A DNA stretch of 64,000 nucleotides, from the NCBI RefSeq assembly GCF_001676615.1, contig NZ_LYXZ01000030.1, positions 1 to 64,000 on the forward strand. The letters are read 5' to 3'. The DNA comes from Labrys sp. WJW (lineage in GTDB: Bacteria; Pseudomonadota; Alphaproteobacteria; Rhizobiales; Labraceae). Position numbers and translations under genes: made by a program. Positions 25,767-32,228 of this stretch are shown here, one piece after another. The notes beneath the pieces are model-generated. The model saw only the letters and a program-made list of their open reading frames with translations. It was not told the origin of the DNA and ran no database searches. Position 1 is the first letter of the stretch. Every line of letters begins with the position of its first letter.

Positions 25767-26330
25767 ATGGAAGCGTCGCAAGGCCCGGCGAAACTTCAAC
25801 CCAAAAAGACCATCCAGTCACCCGACGACGTAACCTGGTTCTGGTCGATCATCGATGCAACGCGTGGGACGGACGAAGACGATCAATTGGGCAAGCTCGG
25901 AGGCTCTCTTCGCGAACTGGCCGATCAGGATCTCGTGGATTTCATCCATCTGTTCAATGGCATGAGGAATCGGATGTATTCCTGGCGCTTGTGGGCTGCC
26001 GCCTACCTGATCAATGGCGGCTGCAGCGATGACGGCTTCATTGATTTCCGCAATTGGCTGATCGCCCGAGGCCGGCGAGAGGCCGAAGAAGCCATGCGCG
26101 ATCCGGATAGTCTGGCAGGACATGATATCGAGATGGACTGCGCCAGTTTCGAGCAATTCGGCTACGTCATGCTCGAGGTTTTCCGCGAACGGTCCGATGG
26201 CGCTTATCCATCGCTCCCCGGCGAGGCTGGCGGTGGCCAGCCAAGTGACCCGGATTGGGATTTCGATTTCGATGACGAGGCGGAAATGCAGCGCCGGCTG
26301 CCGCGGCTTTCTGCTGAATTTGCCTTCTGA
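25767..26330 (+). CDS. DUF4240 domain-containing protein
   Basis: A 187-residue protein with the DUF4240 pattern at residues about 20-125: WFWSIIDATRG, ELADQDLVDFIHLFNGMRN, RLWAAAYLINGGCSDDGFID and FRNWLIARGRREAEEAMRDPDSL. The C-terminus is acidic (WDFDFDDEAEM). The family is often near defence or polymorphic-toxin immunity genes but has no settled function. It starts 12 bases after the Tm-1-like pair, on the same strand. Confidence 0.75.
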   Translation: MEASQGPAKLQPKKTIQSPDDVTWFWSIIDATRGTDEDDQLGKLGGSLRELADQDLVDFIHLFNGMRNRMYSWRLWAAAYLINGGCSDDGFIDFRNWLIARGRREAEEAMRDPDSLAGHDIEMDCASFEQFGYVMLEVFRERSDGAYPSLPGEAGGGQPSDPDWDFDFDDEAEMQRRLPRLSAEFAF

Positions 26331-26382
26331 ATCTCCGATGACGGCAAGCTTCCTGGATAGAACCCCATAATAGGAGACACTC

Positions 26383-26820
26383 ATGGCCAAGGCCTATGCG
26401 AGCGCGGTGATCGACGCGCCGATCGAAACGGTGTGGAAGACCGTGCGCGACTTCAACGCCCTGCCGGACTGGCACCCGGCGATCGCCAGGAGCGAGATCG
26501 AGGACGGCCGCAGCGCCGATGCCGTCGGCGCCATCCGCTCCTTCCATCTTACCGACGGCGCCCATGTCCGCGAGCGCCTGCTGGCGCTCGACGATGCCGG
26601 GCATACGCTGAGCTATAATTTCGTCAAGCCCGCCTTCCCGGTGGAGAATTACGTGGCGGTGATCCGCCTCCTGCCGATCACCGACGGCAACCGCACCTTC
26701 GCCGAATGGAGCGCGACCTTCGACGAAGCGCCCGATGACGCCGGCAAATTTGTCGAGATCGTCTCGACCCATGTGTTTGCTGCCGGCTGGAAGGCGTTGG
26801 GGGAGAGATTGAAGGGGTAG
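26383..26820 (+). CDS. SRPBCC-family (START-like/PYR-like) protein
   Basis: A 145-residue helix-grip protein: AYASAVIDAPIETVWKTVRDFNALPDWHPAI at the start is the polyketide-cyclase/SRPBCC signature, and FVEIVSTHVFAAGWKALGERL is the long C-terminal helix. Such proteins bind hydrophobic ligands; no partner is evident. ATG 26383 follows TAGGAGA. Confidence 0.88.
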   Translation: MAKAYASAVIDAPIETVWKTVRDFNALPDWHPAIARSEIEDGRSADAVGAIRSFHLTDGAHVRERLLALDDAGHTLSYNFVKPAFPVENYVAVIRLLPITDGNRTFAEWSATFDEAPDDAGKFVEIVSTHVFAAGWKALGERLKG

Positions 26821-26858
26821 CAGGAACTGCCACGATTGGGCCGGTTGATTGCGGCGCC

Positions 26859-26891
26859 CGTGTCGCCAATATTGACAATATTGGCGACACG
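26859..26891. promoter_or_regulatory. Perfect 33-bp palindromic operator of parDE
   Basis: The 16-bp arms (core GTGTCGCCAATATTG and complement) meet at a single central base (26875) with no mismatch. The palindrome covers a -35-like TTGACA (26872-26877), followed 17 bases later by CATGAT (26895-26900) as a possible -10. This suits autorepression by the ParD-ParE complex whose genes start at 26925. Confidence 0.85.
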
Positions 26892-26924
26892 CCCCATGAT
26901 TCAGTATAAGTGAAGGATTGGCTC

Positions 26925-27191
26925 ATGGCCGCTGACAACAGCATCCACGTCCGCGTTGGCGGGCGGCTGCAGACGCATCTCCAGCAGCAGGTTGGCGAGA
27001 ACGGCCTTTACGAGAACGCCAGCGAATATATTCGGGCCCTGATCCGCCGTGATCTGCACAGCCAGGACGAGGCCTGGGACTGGCTGAAAAAGCAGCTCGA
27101 ACCAGGATTGAGAGCTGACGAAAGCGAATTCGTGGCGGTGTCGGCTGAGGATGTCATTCGGCGAAACCAACGCCGAACCCGTACCCGTTAA
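26925..27191 (+). CDS. ParD-like ribbon-helix-helix antitoxin
   Basis: An 88-residue protein: N-terminal RHH (HVRVGGRLQTHLQQQVGENGLYENASEYIRALIRRDL in two segments) with the YENASEYIRALI helix typical of ParD, then a C-terminal toxin-binding tail. The RHH dimer would bind the palindrome at 26859-26891. ATG 26925 follows GAAGGA. It is followed 14 bases later by the toxin gene. Confidence 0.88.
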   Translation: MAADNSIHVRVGGRLQTHLQQQVGENGLYENASEYIRALIRRDLHSQDEAWDWLKKQLEPGLRADESEFVAVSAEDVIRRNQRRTRTR

Positions 27192-27205
27192 GCCTGCCAT
27201 CGACA

Positions 27206-27562
27206 ATGGCAGGCTTCCTGTTCTACCCACCGGCAGATGCCGCACAAGACCGTATCTGGGATGACACGGTCGAGAAGTGGGGCGAAGACCAGGCGGTACG
27301 GTATATTCGCGGCCTGCACGAGCACTTGCAGAAGCTTTCCGAAAGACCCGCTGCCTGGCGCAGGCTGCCAGGCAATCTTGCTGTTCCGGCCGACCTCGAG
27401 CTCGAAGTTTATTTCAGCCACTACCAACGCCACTATGTGTTCTTTCGCAAATTATCCGGTGGCCGAATCGGCGTTCTCAGTCTGCTGCATGATCGTATGG
27501 ATGTGCCGATCCGCCTGAACGAAGACCTTCAGGCGTTGGCATCCCGCTCGGACGATTCCTGA
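27206..27562 (+). CDS. ParE/RelE-superfamily toxin
   Basis: A 118-residue toxin with the ParE pattern: FYPPADAAQDRIWDDTVEKWGEDQAVRYIRGLHEHL split across helices 1-2, then EVYFSHYQRHYVFFRKLSGGRIGVLSLLHDRMD, matching the ParE beta-sheet and C-terminal H-x-R/xMD ending. ParE toxins inhibit DNA gyrase, RelE toxins cleave mRNA; the RxxMD-like ending favours ParE. It is co-transcribed with the antitoxin at 26925. Confidence 0.87.
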   Translation: MAGFLFYPPADAAQDRIWDDTVEKWGEDQAVRYIRGLHEHLQKLSERPAAWRRLPGNLAVPADLELEVYFSHYQRHYVFFRKLSGGRIGVLSLLHDRMDVPIRLNEDLQALASRSDDS

Positions 27563-27573
27563 AGCTCGTTTCT

Positions 27574-27674
27574 TCTGGAGCAAAACGCGTTCAAGTATGA
27601 ACGCTTATTTTCTCTAACTCCTTGCTTCGACGCGTCTTTGCGATTCGAGGTGATTCCGTCCAATCGCAAAACGC
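27574..27674. repeat. RPE-like dispersed repeat (family E)
   Basis: Begins tctggagcaaaacgcgttca, continues ctctaactcc and gacgcgtctttgcgattc, and ends atcgcaaaacgcctt. The same modules occur at 31491-31563 and 62356-62460, and in degenerate form at 59-179. It includes a short inverted repeat (gcgttcaagtatgaacgc). Confidence 0.75.
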
Positions 27675-27685
27675 CTTGTCTGCGG

Positions 27686-29527
27686 TTACTGCCCCACCAC
27701 GCCCTCCGGCGCAGCCGCCATGGCGAAGGCGGCGGCGAACAGGGCCTTGGTGTAGTCCTCGCGTGGGCGCTCGAAGATCTCGCTGGCGGGACCGTGCTCG
27801 ATGATGCGCCCGCCCTGCATCACCATCACCTCGTTGGCGAGGGCCCGCACCACCTTCAGATCGTGGCTGATGAAGAGATAGGCCAGCCTGTGGCGCTGCT
27901 GCAGCTCGCGCAGGAGGTCGACGATCTGGGCCTGGACCGACATGTCGAGCGCCGAGGTCGGCTCGTCCAGCACCAGGAATTTCGGCTGCAGCACCATGGC
28001 GCGCGCAATGGCGATGCGCTGGCGCTGCCCGCCGGAGAATTCGTGCGGATAGCGGTCCATCGCCTTGGGATCGATGCCGACATCGGCAAGGGCCCGGGCG
28101 ACGGCCGTCCGCCGCTTGGCCGGGTCCATGCCCCAGCCGAGCCGGCGCAGCCCCTCCTCGACCAGCTCGATGGCGGTCTCGCTCAGGCCGAGCTGGCGCA
28201 GCGCTTCGTCCAGACTGGCGCGCCGGCCGAGCTTGGCCATCCTCGCCTCGATCCGCGCCGCCAGGGCGGGATCGAGCCCCAAATTGGCCAGCAGCCGCTC
28301 GATGGCGGCGCGCTGCTCGGCCGGTTCGAGCCGCCGCCCCAGGACCAGCAGCCCCTCCTCGACGATCTCGGCCACCGACAGGCGCGGCGAGAGCGAGCCA
28401 TAGGGGTCCTGGAAGACGATCTGCATCTCCTTGCGCAGCGGGATCATCGCCCGCCGGTCGAGCCCCTCTATCGGCTTGCCGAGATAGGCGATCGGCCCGG
28501 TCGAAGAGATCAGCCGCAACAGGGCCAGGCCGAGCGTGGTCTTGCCCGAGCCGGATTCGCCGACGACGCCAAGGGTCTGGCCTTCCTTCACCGCGAGGCT
28601 GACGCCGTCCACTGCCTTGACGTGGCCGACCGTGCTGCGCAGCAGCCCGGCCCTTACAGGGAACCAGACCTTGAGATCGTCGGCGGAGACGATGGTACGG
28701 GCCTCGGGATCGAAGGGCGTCGCCTTGCCCTTGGGCTCGGCCGCCAGCAGCCGCCTGGTATAGTCGCTGGTCGGATTGGCGAAGACCTCGCTTGTCGGGC
28801 CGGCATCGACGATACGCCCCTTCAGCATCACGCAGACCCGGTCGGCGAGCTTGCGCACGATCGACAAATCATGGGTGATGAACAGCATGGCCATGCCGGT
28901 CCTGGCCTGCATCTCCTTCAGAAGGGCGAGGATCTGGGCCTGGACGGTGACGTCGAGCGCCGTGGTGGGTTCGTCCGCGATCAGCAGGTCGGGATCGTTG
29001 GCGAGCGCCATGGCGATCATCACGCGCTGGCGCTGGCCGCCGGAAAGCTGGTGGGGAAAGGCGTCAAGGCGCTTTTCCGGCTCGCGGATGCCGACCTGGG
29101 TCAGCAGTTCCAGCGACCGCGCGCGCGCCTCCTTCCTCGACAGGCCGCGATGCACGCTGAGGATCTCGCCGACCTGCCGCTCGATGGTGTGGAGCGGGTT
29201 GAGCGAGGTCATCGGCTCCTGGAACACCATGGTGATGTCGGCGCCGCGCACCCGCTGCAGGGTCCGCTCCGGCGCGCCGACCAGGTTTTCGCCGCGAAAC
29301 AGGATTTCGCCCGAGGGGTGGGAGGCGGCGGGATAATTGAGGAGCTGCACGATCGACAGGGCCGTGACCGATTTGCCCGAGCCCGATTCGCCCACCAGCG
29401 CCAGGGTCTCGCCCTTGTCGAGGCTGAAGGAGACCTTGTCGACCGCCAGTTCCGGCTGCCCCTCCGTCCGGAAAGCCACGGAAAGGTCGCGAACCTGGAG
29501 AAGCGGTGCCGAGGAAGCCATCGCCAA
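27686..29527 (-). CDS. Double ABC ATPase, YejF/oligopeptide-importer type, with internal duplication
   Basis: A 613-residue protein with two nucleotide-binding domains. NBD1: Walker A GESGSGKS 46-53, signature LSGGQ 161-165, Walker B LLIADEP 181-187. NBD2: Walker A GESGSGKT 323-330, signature FSGGQ 497-501, Walker B FLVLDEP 517-523. It resembles YejF, which powers microcin C/peptide import, but is longer than E. coli YejF. Residues 388-425 align without gaps to 455-492, so the helical subdomain of NBD2 has been duplicated. No permease or binding-protein genes are adjacent, so it must work with distant partners. The last residues are Ala-rich. Confidence 0.9.
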   Translation of the reverse strand: MAMASSAPLLQVRDLSVAFRTEGQPELAVDKVSFSLDKGETLALVGESGSGKSVTALSIVQLLNYPAASHPSGEILFRGENLVGAPERTLQRVRGADITMVFQEPMTSLNPLHTIERQVGEILSVHRGLSRKEARARSLELLTQVGIREPEKRLDAFPHQLSGGQRQRVMIAMALANDPDLLIADEPTTALDVTVQAQILALLKEMQARTGMAMLFITHDLSIVRKLADRVCVMLKGRIVDAGPTSEVFANPTSDYTRRLLAAEPKGKATPFDPEARTIVSADDLKVWFPVRAGLLRSTVGHVKAVDGVSLAVKEGQTLGVVGESGSGKTTLGLALLRLISSTGPIAYLGKPIEGLDRRAMIPLRKEMQIVFQDPYGSLSPRLSVAEIVEEGLLVLGRRLEPAEQRAAIERLLANLGLDPALAARIEARMAKLGRRASLDEALRQLGLSETAIELVEEGLRRLGWGMDPAKRRTAVARALADVGIDPKAMDRYPHEFSGGQRQRIAIARAMVLQPKFLVLDEPTSALDMSVQAQIVDLLRELQQRHRLAYLFISHDLKVVRALANEVMVMQGGRIIEHGPASEIFERPREDYTKALFAAAFAMAAAPEGVVGQ

Positions 29528-29603
29528 GGCCTAGCGCAGAATCAGGGCGGATTGAATCGGATTTTATTCCCGGGCCGTCCTGCGGCTGCATGGGCAGTGC
29601 CGA

Positions 29604-30146
29604 TCAAGGGTCCGCCAGATGCACGAGGTCACGCCATCCATAGCCGTCCTCGACCAGAACGAAGCGCCCCCGCCTGTCTTCCTTCTCGGCGATCCATTCG
29701 CCCCCTTGGCGCTCATAAAACGAGCGGGCCGTGACATTCTCGCGCAGAACCCACAACGAGACCGCCCGAAGGCCCTGGGAATGCAGCGTCCGCGCCATTT
29801 CACGCATCAAGGCACGGCCGATACCGCCGCGCTGATGCGACCGCAGGATGTAGAGGGCGCCGATCTCCGCATCGAAACCCCGATCCCCCAGATCCCGGTC
29901 ACGCTGCCAGCCACATGAGCCCAGGCCGACAATATCGCCGCCATCCTCCGCCACATAGACGGCGATGTTGCCGGCCGCGGGCGGATCAGCGAGGATCCTG
30001 GCCCACATCGCCGAGCGCGCCTCCACGGACAGTTTCGCAAGCATGGCATCGGGCATCAGGCCGGCATAGGTCTCCCGCCAGGAAGCGACATGCAAGGCGC
30101 CTAGCCTGGCGGCATCCTGCGGATTGGCCCTACGCAGCGTTGTCAT
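29604..30146 (-). CDS. GNAT-family N-acetyltransferase
   Basis: A 180-residue acetyltransferase. It starts TTLRRANPQDAARLGALHVASWRETYAGLMPD, the common RimI-like opening. The CoA loop is LRSHQRGGIGRALMREM, and the C-terminal VLRENVTARSFYERQGGEWI is the conserved motif-B helix. Target unknown. It lies upstream of the ABC gene on the same strand with a 76-base gap. Confidence 0.87.
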   Translation of the reverse strand: MTTLRRANPQDAARLGALHVASWRETYAGLMPDAMLAKLSVEARSAMWARILADPPAAGNIAVYVAEDGGDIVGLGSCGWQRDRDLGDRGFDAEIGALYILRSHQRGGIGRALMREMARTLHSQGLRAVSLWVLRENVTARSFYERQGGEWIAEKEDRRGRFVLVEDGYGWRDLVHLADP

Positions 30147-30215
30147 GAGATGCTTCCTACCCGCCTTTCAACCATGCCGCCGGGGAGCCCGCATTGCGAC
30201 ATGATCTCGACCTGA

Positions 30216-30359
30216 TCAGATGTCGTTGTCCTGACCTATAGAAGCGCCAGACACGGCACGGGCGATGACCTGCACGCGTTGCACAGCTCGACCTGGAAGG
30301 TCGTCGACGGCCGCCGCCAAATGGTCTTCCACCAGGGCACGCCGACCGGGGCGCCATAA
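30216..30359 (+). pseudogene. C-terminal remnant of an NTF2-like (DUF4440-type) protein
   Basis: After an in-frame stop at 30213, the plus strand reads SDVVVLTYRSARHGTGDDLH then ALHSSTWKVVDGRRQMVFHQ and ends GTPTGAP-stop. This closely follows the last strand pair of DUF4440/SnoaL-like proteins (VxVLTYR...ALHSSTW...DGxWQMxFHQGTP). No start codon or N-terminal two thirds is present, so it is a decayed gene. Call from motif resemblance only. Confidence 0.55.
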
Positions 30360-30391
30360 CGGCACTCCATCCCTTCCGGCAACGCCGCTCG

Positions 30392-30625
30392 TCAGCCGCC
30401 CTTGCCATCCTTGGCGAGGGCGTAGGCGACCAGGGCATTGGCGTGGCCATGGCCGAGCTTGAACTCGTCCTTGAGCCAGCCGACGATTTCCATATGCCTG
30501 GCGCCGCGCCGGCCTTCGATGAGCGCCAGCCAATGCGCGATCGGCTGGCCGTATTTCTTCTCGATGGAGGGGAAATAGGAGGCGGGGCCTTTGACCGGCG
30601 GCTGGTCGGGTGCTTCGAGGCTCAC
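30392..30625 (-). CDS. DUF4287 domain-containing small protein
   Basis: A 77-residue protein starting at GTG 30625 (GGAGA about 8 bases upstream). The pattern SYFPSIEKKYGQPIAHWLALIE, MEIVGWLKDEFKLGHGHANA fits DUF4287, a small helical domain with the conserved GHGHANA loop. Function unknown; often found alone or fused to a DUF5655 domain. It has no obvious operon partners. Confidence 0.8.
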   Translation of the reverse strand: MSLEAPDQPPVKGPASYFPSIEKKYGQPIAHWLALIEGRRGARHMEIVGWLKDEFKLGHGHANALVAYALAKDGKGG

Positions 30626-30705
30626 AGTCGGTCTCCACGAATAGACGGGCCTGTGAAGGTGATCCGACCCGCTGGCCATTGCAAGACCGAGAGGCGGCCT
30701 CGTCC

Positions 30706-31404
30706 TCAGCTCTGCGCTGCCTGTCCGAGCCGAGAACGGGCGCGCCGGGCCATCGCCTCGGAGACGATCAGCGCGCCGAAGGCCATGATCACCGAGACCA
30801 GGGTCAGGCGGATCACGGTGCCTTCGCCATAGGGATCCTGCAGTGCCGTATAGATCGCCGCCGACAGGGTCTGCGTCTCGCCGGGAATGTTGGAGACGAA
30901 GGTGATGGTGGCGCCGAACTCGCCCAGCGCCTTGGCGAAGGCCAGCACCATGCCGGCGATGATGCCGGGAATGGCGAGGGGCAGCGTCACGGTGAGGAAG
31001 GAAAAGAAGGGATTGGCCCCGAGCGTCCCGGCCGCCGATTCGAGCCTGGGATCCACAGCCTCGATGGAGAGGCGGATGGCGCGCACCATCAAGGGAAAGC
31101 CCATCACGGCGCAAGCGATGGCCGCCCCGGTCCAGCGGAAGGCGAAGACGATGCCGAGATGCGAAGCGAGGAAGGAGCCGACCAGGCCGTTGCGTCCCAG
31201 CATCACCAGCAGGACATAGCCGGTGACCACCGGCGGCAGGACCAGCGGCAGGTGGACGAGGGCGTCGAACAGCGCCTTGCCGGGGAAACGCCGGCGGGCC
31301 AGAACCCAGGCGGCGGCGACCGCGAAGGGCAGCGAAATCACGGTGGCGAGACCGGCAATCTCGAGGCTGAGCCACAAGGCCGTCCATTCTTCAGGCGAAA
31401 GCAC
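30706..31404 (-). CDS. modB: Molybdate ABC transporter permease
   Basis: A 232-residue inner-membrane permease with five to six hydrophobic helices and the EAA-type loop AAGTLGANPFFSFLTVTLPLAIPGI. It closely follows E. coli ModB (PLVLPPVVTGYVLLVMLGRNG, MVRAIRLSIEAVDPRLE, EFGATITFVSNIPGET). GTG 31404 has AAGGAG six bases upstream and aligns with the ModB start, better than GTG 31419. modA and modC are not adjacent; downstream lies an unrelated DUF4287 gene. A ModE-box-like site lies just upstream. Confidence 0.92.
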   Translation of the reverse strand: MLSPEEWTALWLSLEIAGLATVISLPFAVAAAWVLARRRFPGKALFDALVHLPLVLPPVVTGYVLLVMLGRNGLVGSFLASHLGIVFAFRWTGAAIACAVMGFPLMVRAIRLSIEAVDPRLESAAGTLGANPFFSFLTVTLPLAIPGIIAGMVLAFAKALGEFGATITFVSNIPGETQTLSAAIYTALQDPYGEGTVIRLTLVSVIMAFGALIVSEAMARRARSRLGQAAQS

Positions 31405-31432
31405 GCCCCGCTCCTTCACCTATGCCCGACTA

Positions 31433-31456
31433 CGCTATATTCTCCTGAATAGGGCG
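31433..31456. promoter_or_regulatory. Candidate ModE (molybdate) operator
   Basis: The 24 bases begin CGCTATATT and end GGGCG. The left half matches the E. coli ModE half-site (CGnTATAT) well, while the right half is degenerate. It lies 28 bases before the preferred modB start, and a ModE-like gene sits divergently. Binding is inferred. Confidence 0.5.
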
Positions 31457-31490
31457 CTTCGCCTGCAATCGCAATGACGCCCTCTGCCCT

Positions 31491-31563
31491 TGGAGCAAAA
31501 CGCGTTGAGGTGTGAAGGCTGAATTGCTCTAACTCTTTGTTTCGACGCGTCTTTGCGATTCCA
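31491..31563. repeat. RPE-like dispersed repeat (family E)
   Basis: Begins tggagcaaaacgcgttga and contains ctctaactctttgtttcgac followed by gcgtctttgcgattcc, the same modules as at 27574 and 62356. It forms the first part of the 442-base gap between modB and the ModE-like gene. Confidence 0.7.
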
Positions 31564-31591
31564 GGACTCCGTCGTAATTACGCATGGATGA

Positions 31592-31776
31592 GCTGCCCCT
31601 CACCCTTACCCTCTCCCCGCAAGAGGCGGGGCGAGGGTGACTTCGACCGGCCGTCTCATGCTGGAAACGCGCCATCTCACCCGACCGTGGGGCGAGATGA
31701 AAGGCCGGAGGAGCATTCGCGACGACTGCGCCCCCTCGCCCAGCCTCTTGCGGGGAGAGGGTAAGGGTGAGGGGCT
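31592..31776. repeat. Palindromic intergenic element, family B
   Basis: Arms 31592-31637 and 31731-31776 are near-exact inverted repeats (gctgcccctcacccttaccc and complement, with nested ccccgcaagaggcgggg). The interior contains cgaccgtggggcgagatgaa, shared with 1297-1480. Bases 31777-31846 hold only a short tail ending in an aaaacgctctagg motif and the ribosome site of the next gene. Confidence 0.85.
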
Positions 31777-31846
31777 ACGTGACCTCAAAGGCAAGGGGTG
31801 AGCAATTACACTCCGCCAAATCGAAAAACGCTCTAGGAGACCGATC

Positions 31847-32206
31847 ATGTCCGGCCAGCCCGTCATCCGCCTCAAGATCGCCTTCAACGAGGACGCCCGG
31901 CTCGGCCCGGGCAAGATGGACCTGCTGGAGGCGGTGAAACGGGCCGGTTCGATCTCGGCGGCGGGCCGCGAGCTCGGCATGTCCTATCGCCGGGCCTGGC
32001 TGCTGCTCGATGCGGTCAACACCATGTTCGGCCAGCCCGCCATCGAGACCTCGGCCGGCGGCAGCCATGGCGGGGGCGCGCGGCTGACCGCCTTCGGCGA
32101 AAACCTGCTCACCGCCTATCGCTCGGTGGAGGCCGAGACCGCCAGGCTGGCTGAACGAGCCTTTGCCGACCTGGTGCCGGCCAGGAAGGAGCAGGCGCGG
32201 GCCTGA
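31847..32206 (+). CDS. ModE-like winged-helix regulator lacking the molybdate (TOBE) domain
   Basis: A 119-residue LysR-HTH-type domain protein: GPGKMDLLEAVKRAGSISAAGRELGMSYRRAWLLLDAVN in two segments is the ModE N-terminal DNA-binding domain. The di-MOP/TOBE domains that bind molybdate in E. coli ModE are absent, as in many alphaproteobacterial one-domain homologues. It is divergent from modB and probably controls it. ATG 31847 follows a TAGGAGA. Confidence 0.85.
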   Translation: MSGQPVIRLKIAFNEDARLGPGKMDLLEAVKRAGSISAAGRELGMSYRRAWLLLDAVNTMFGQPAIETSAGGSHGGGARLTAFGENLLTAYRSVEAETARLAERAFADLVPARKEQARA

Positions 32207-32228
32207 TCGGCGAATCCTGCCGCGAGCC

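Noticed and set aside
27638..29734. Long plus-strand frame opposite the YejF-like ABC gene
   Set aside because: The minus strand encodes both Walker and signature motif sets; the plus frame has no motifs and a composition typical of antisense shadows.
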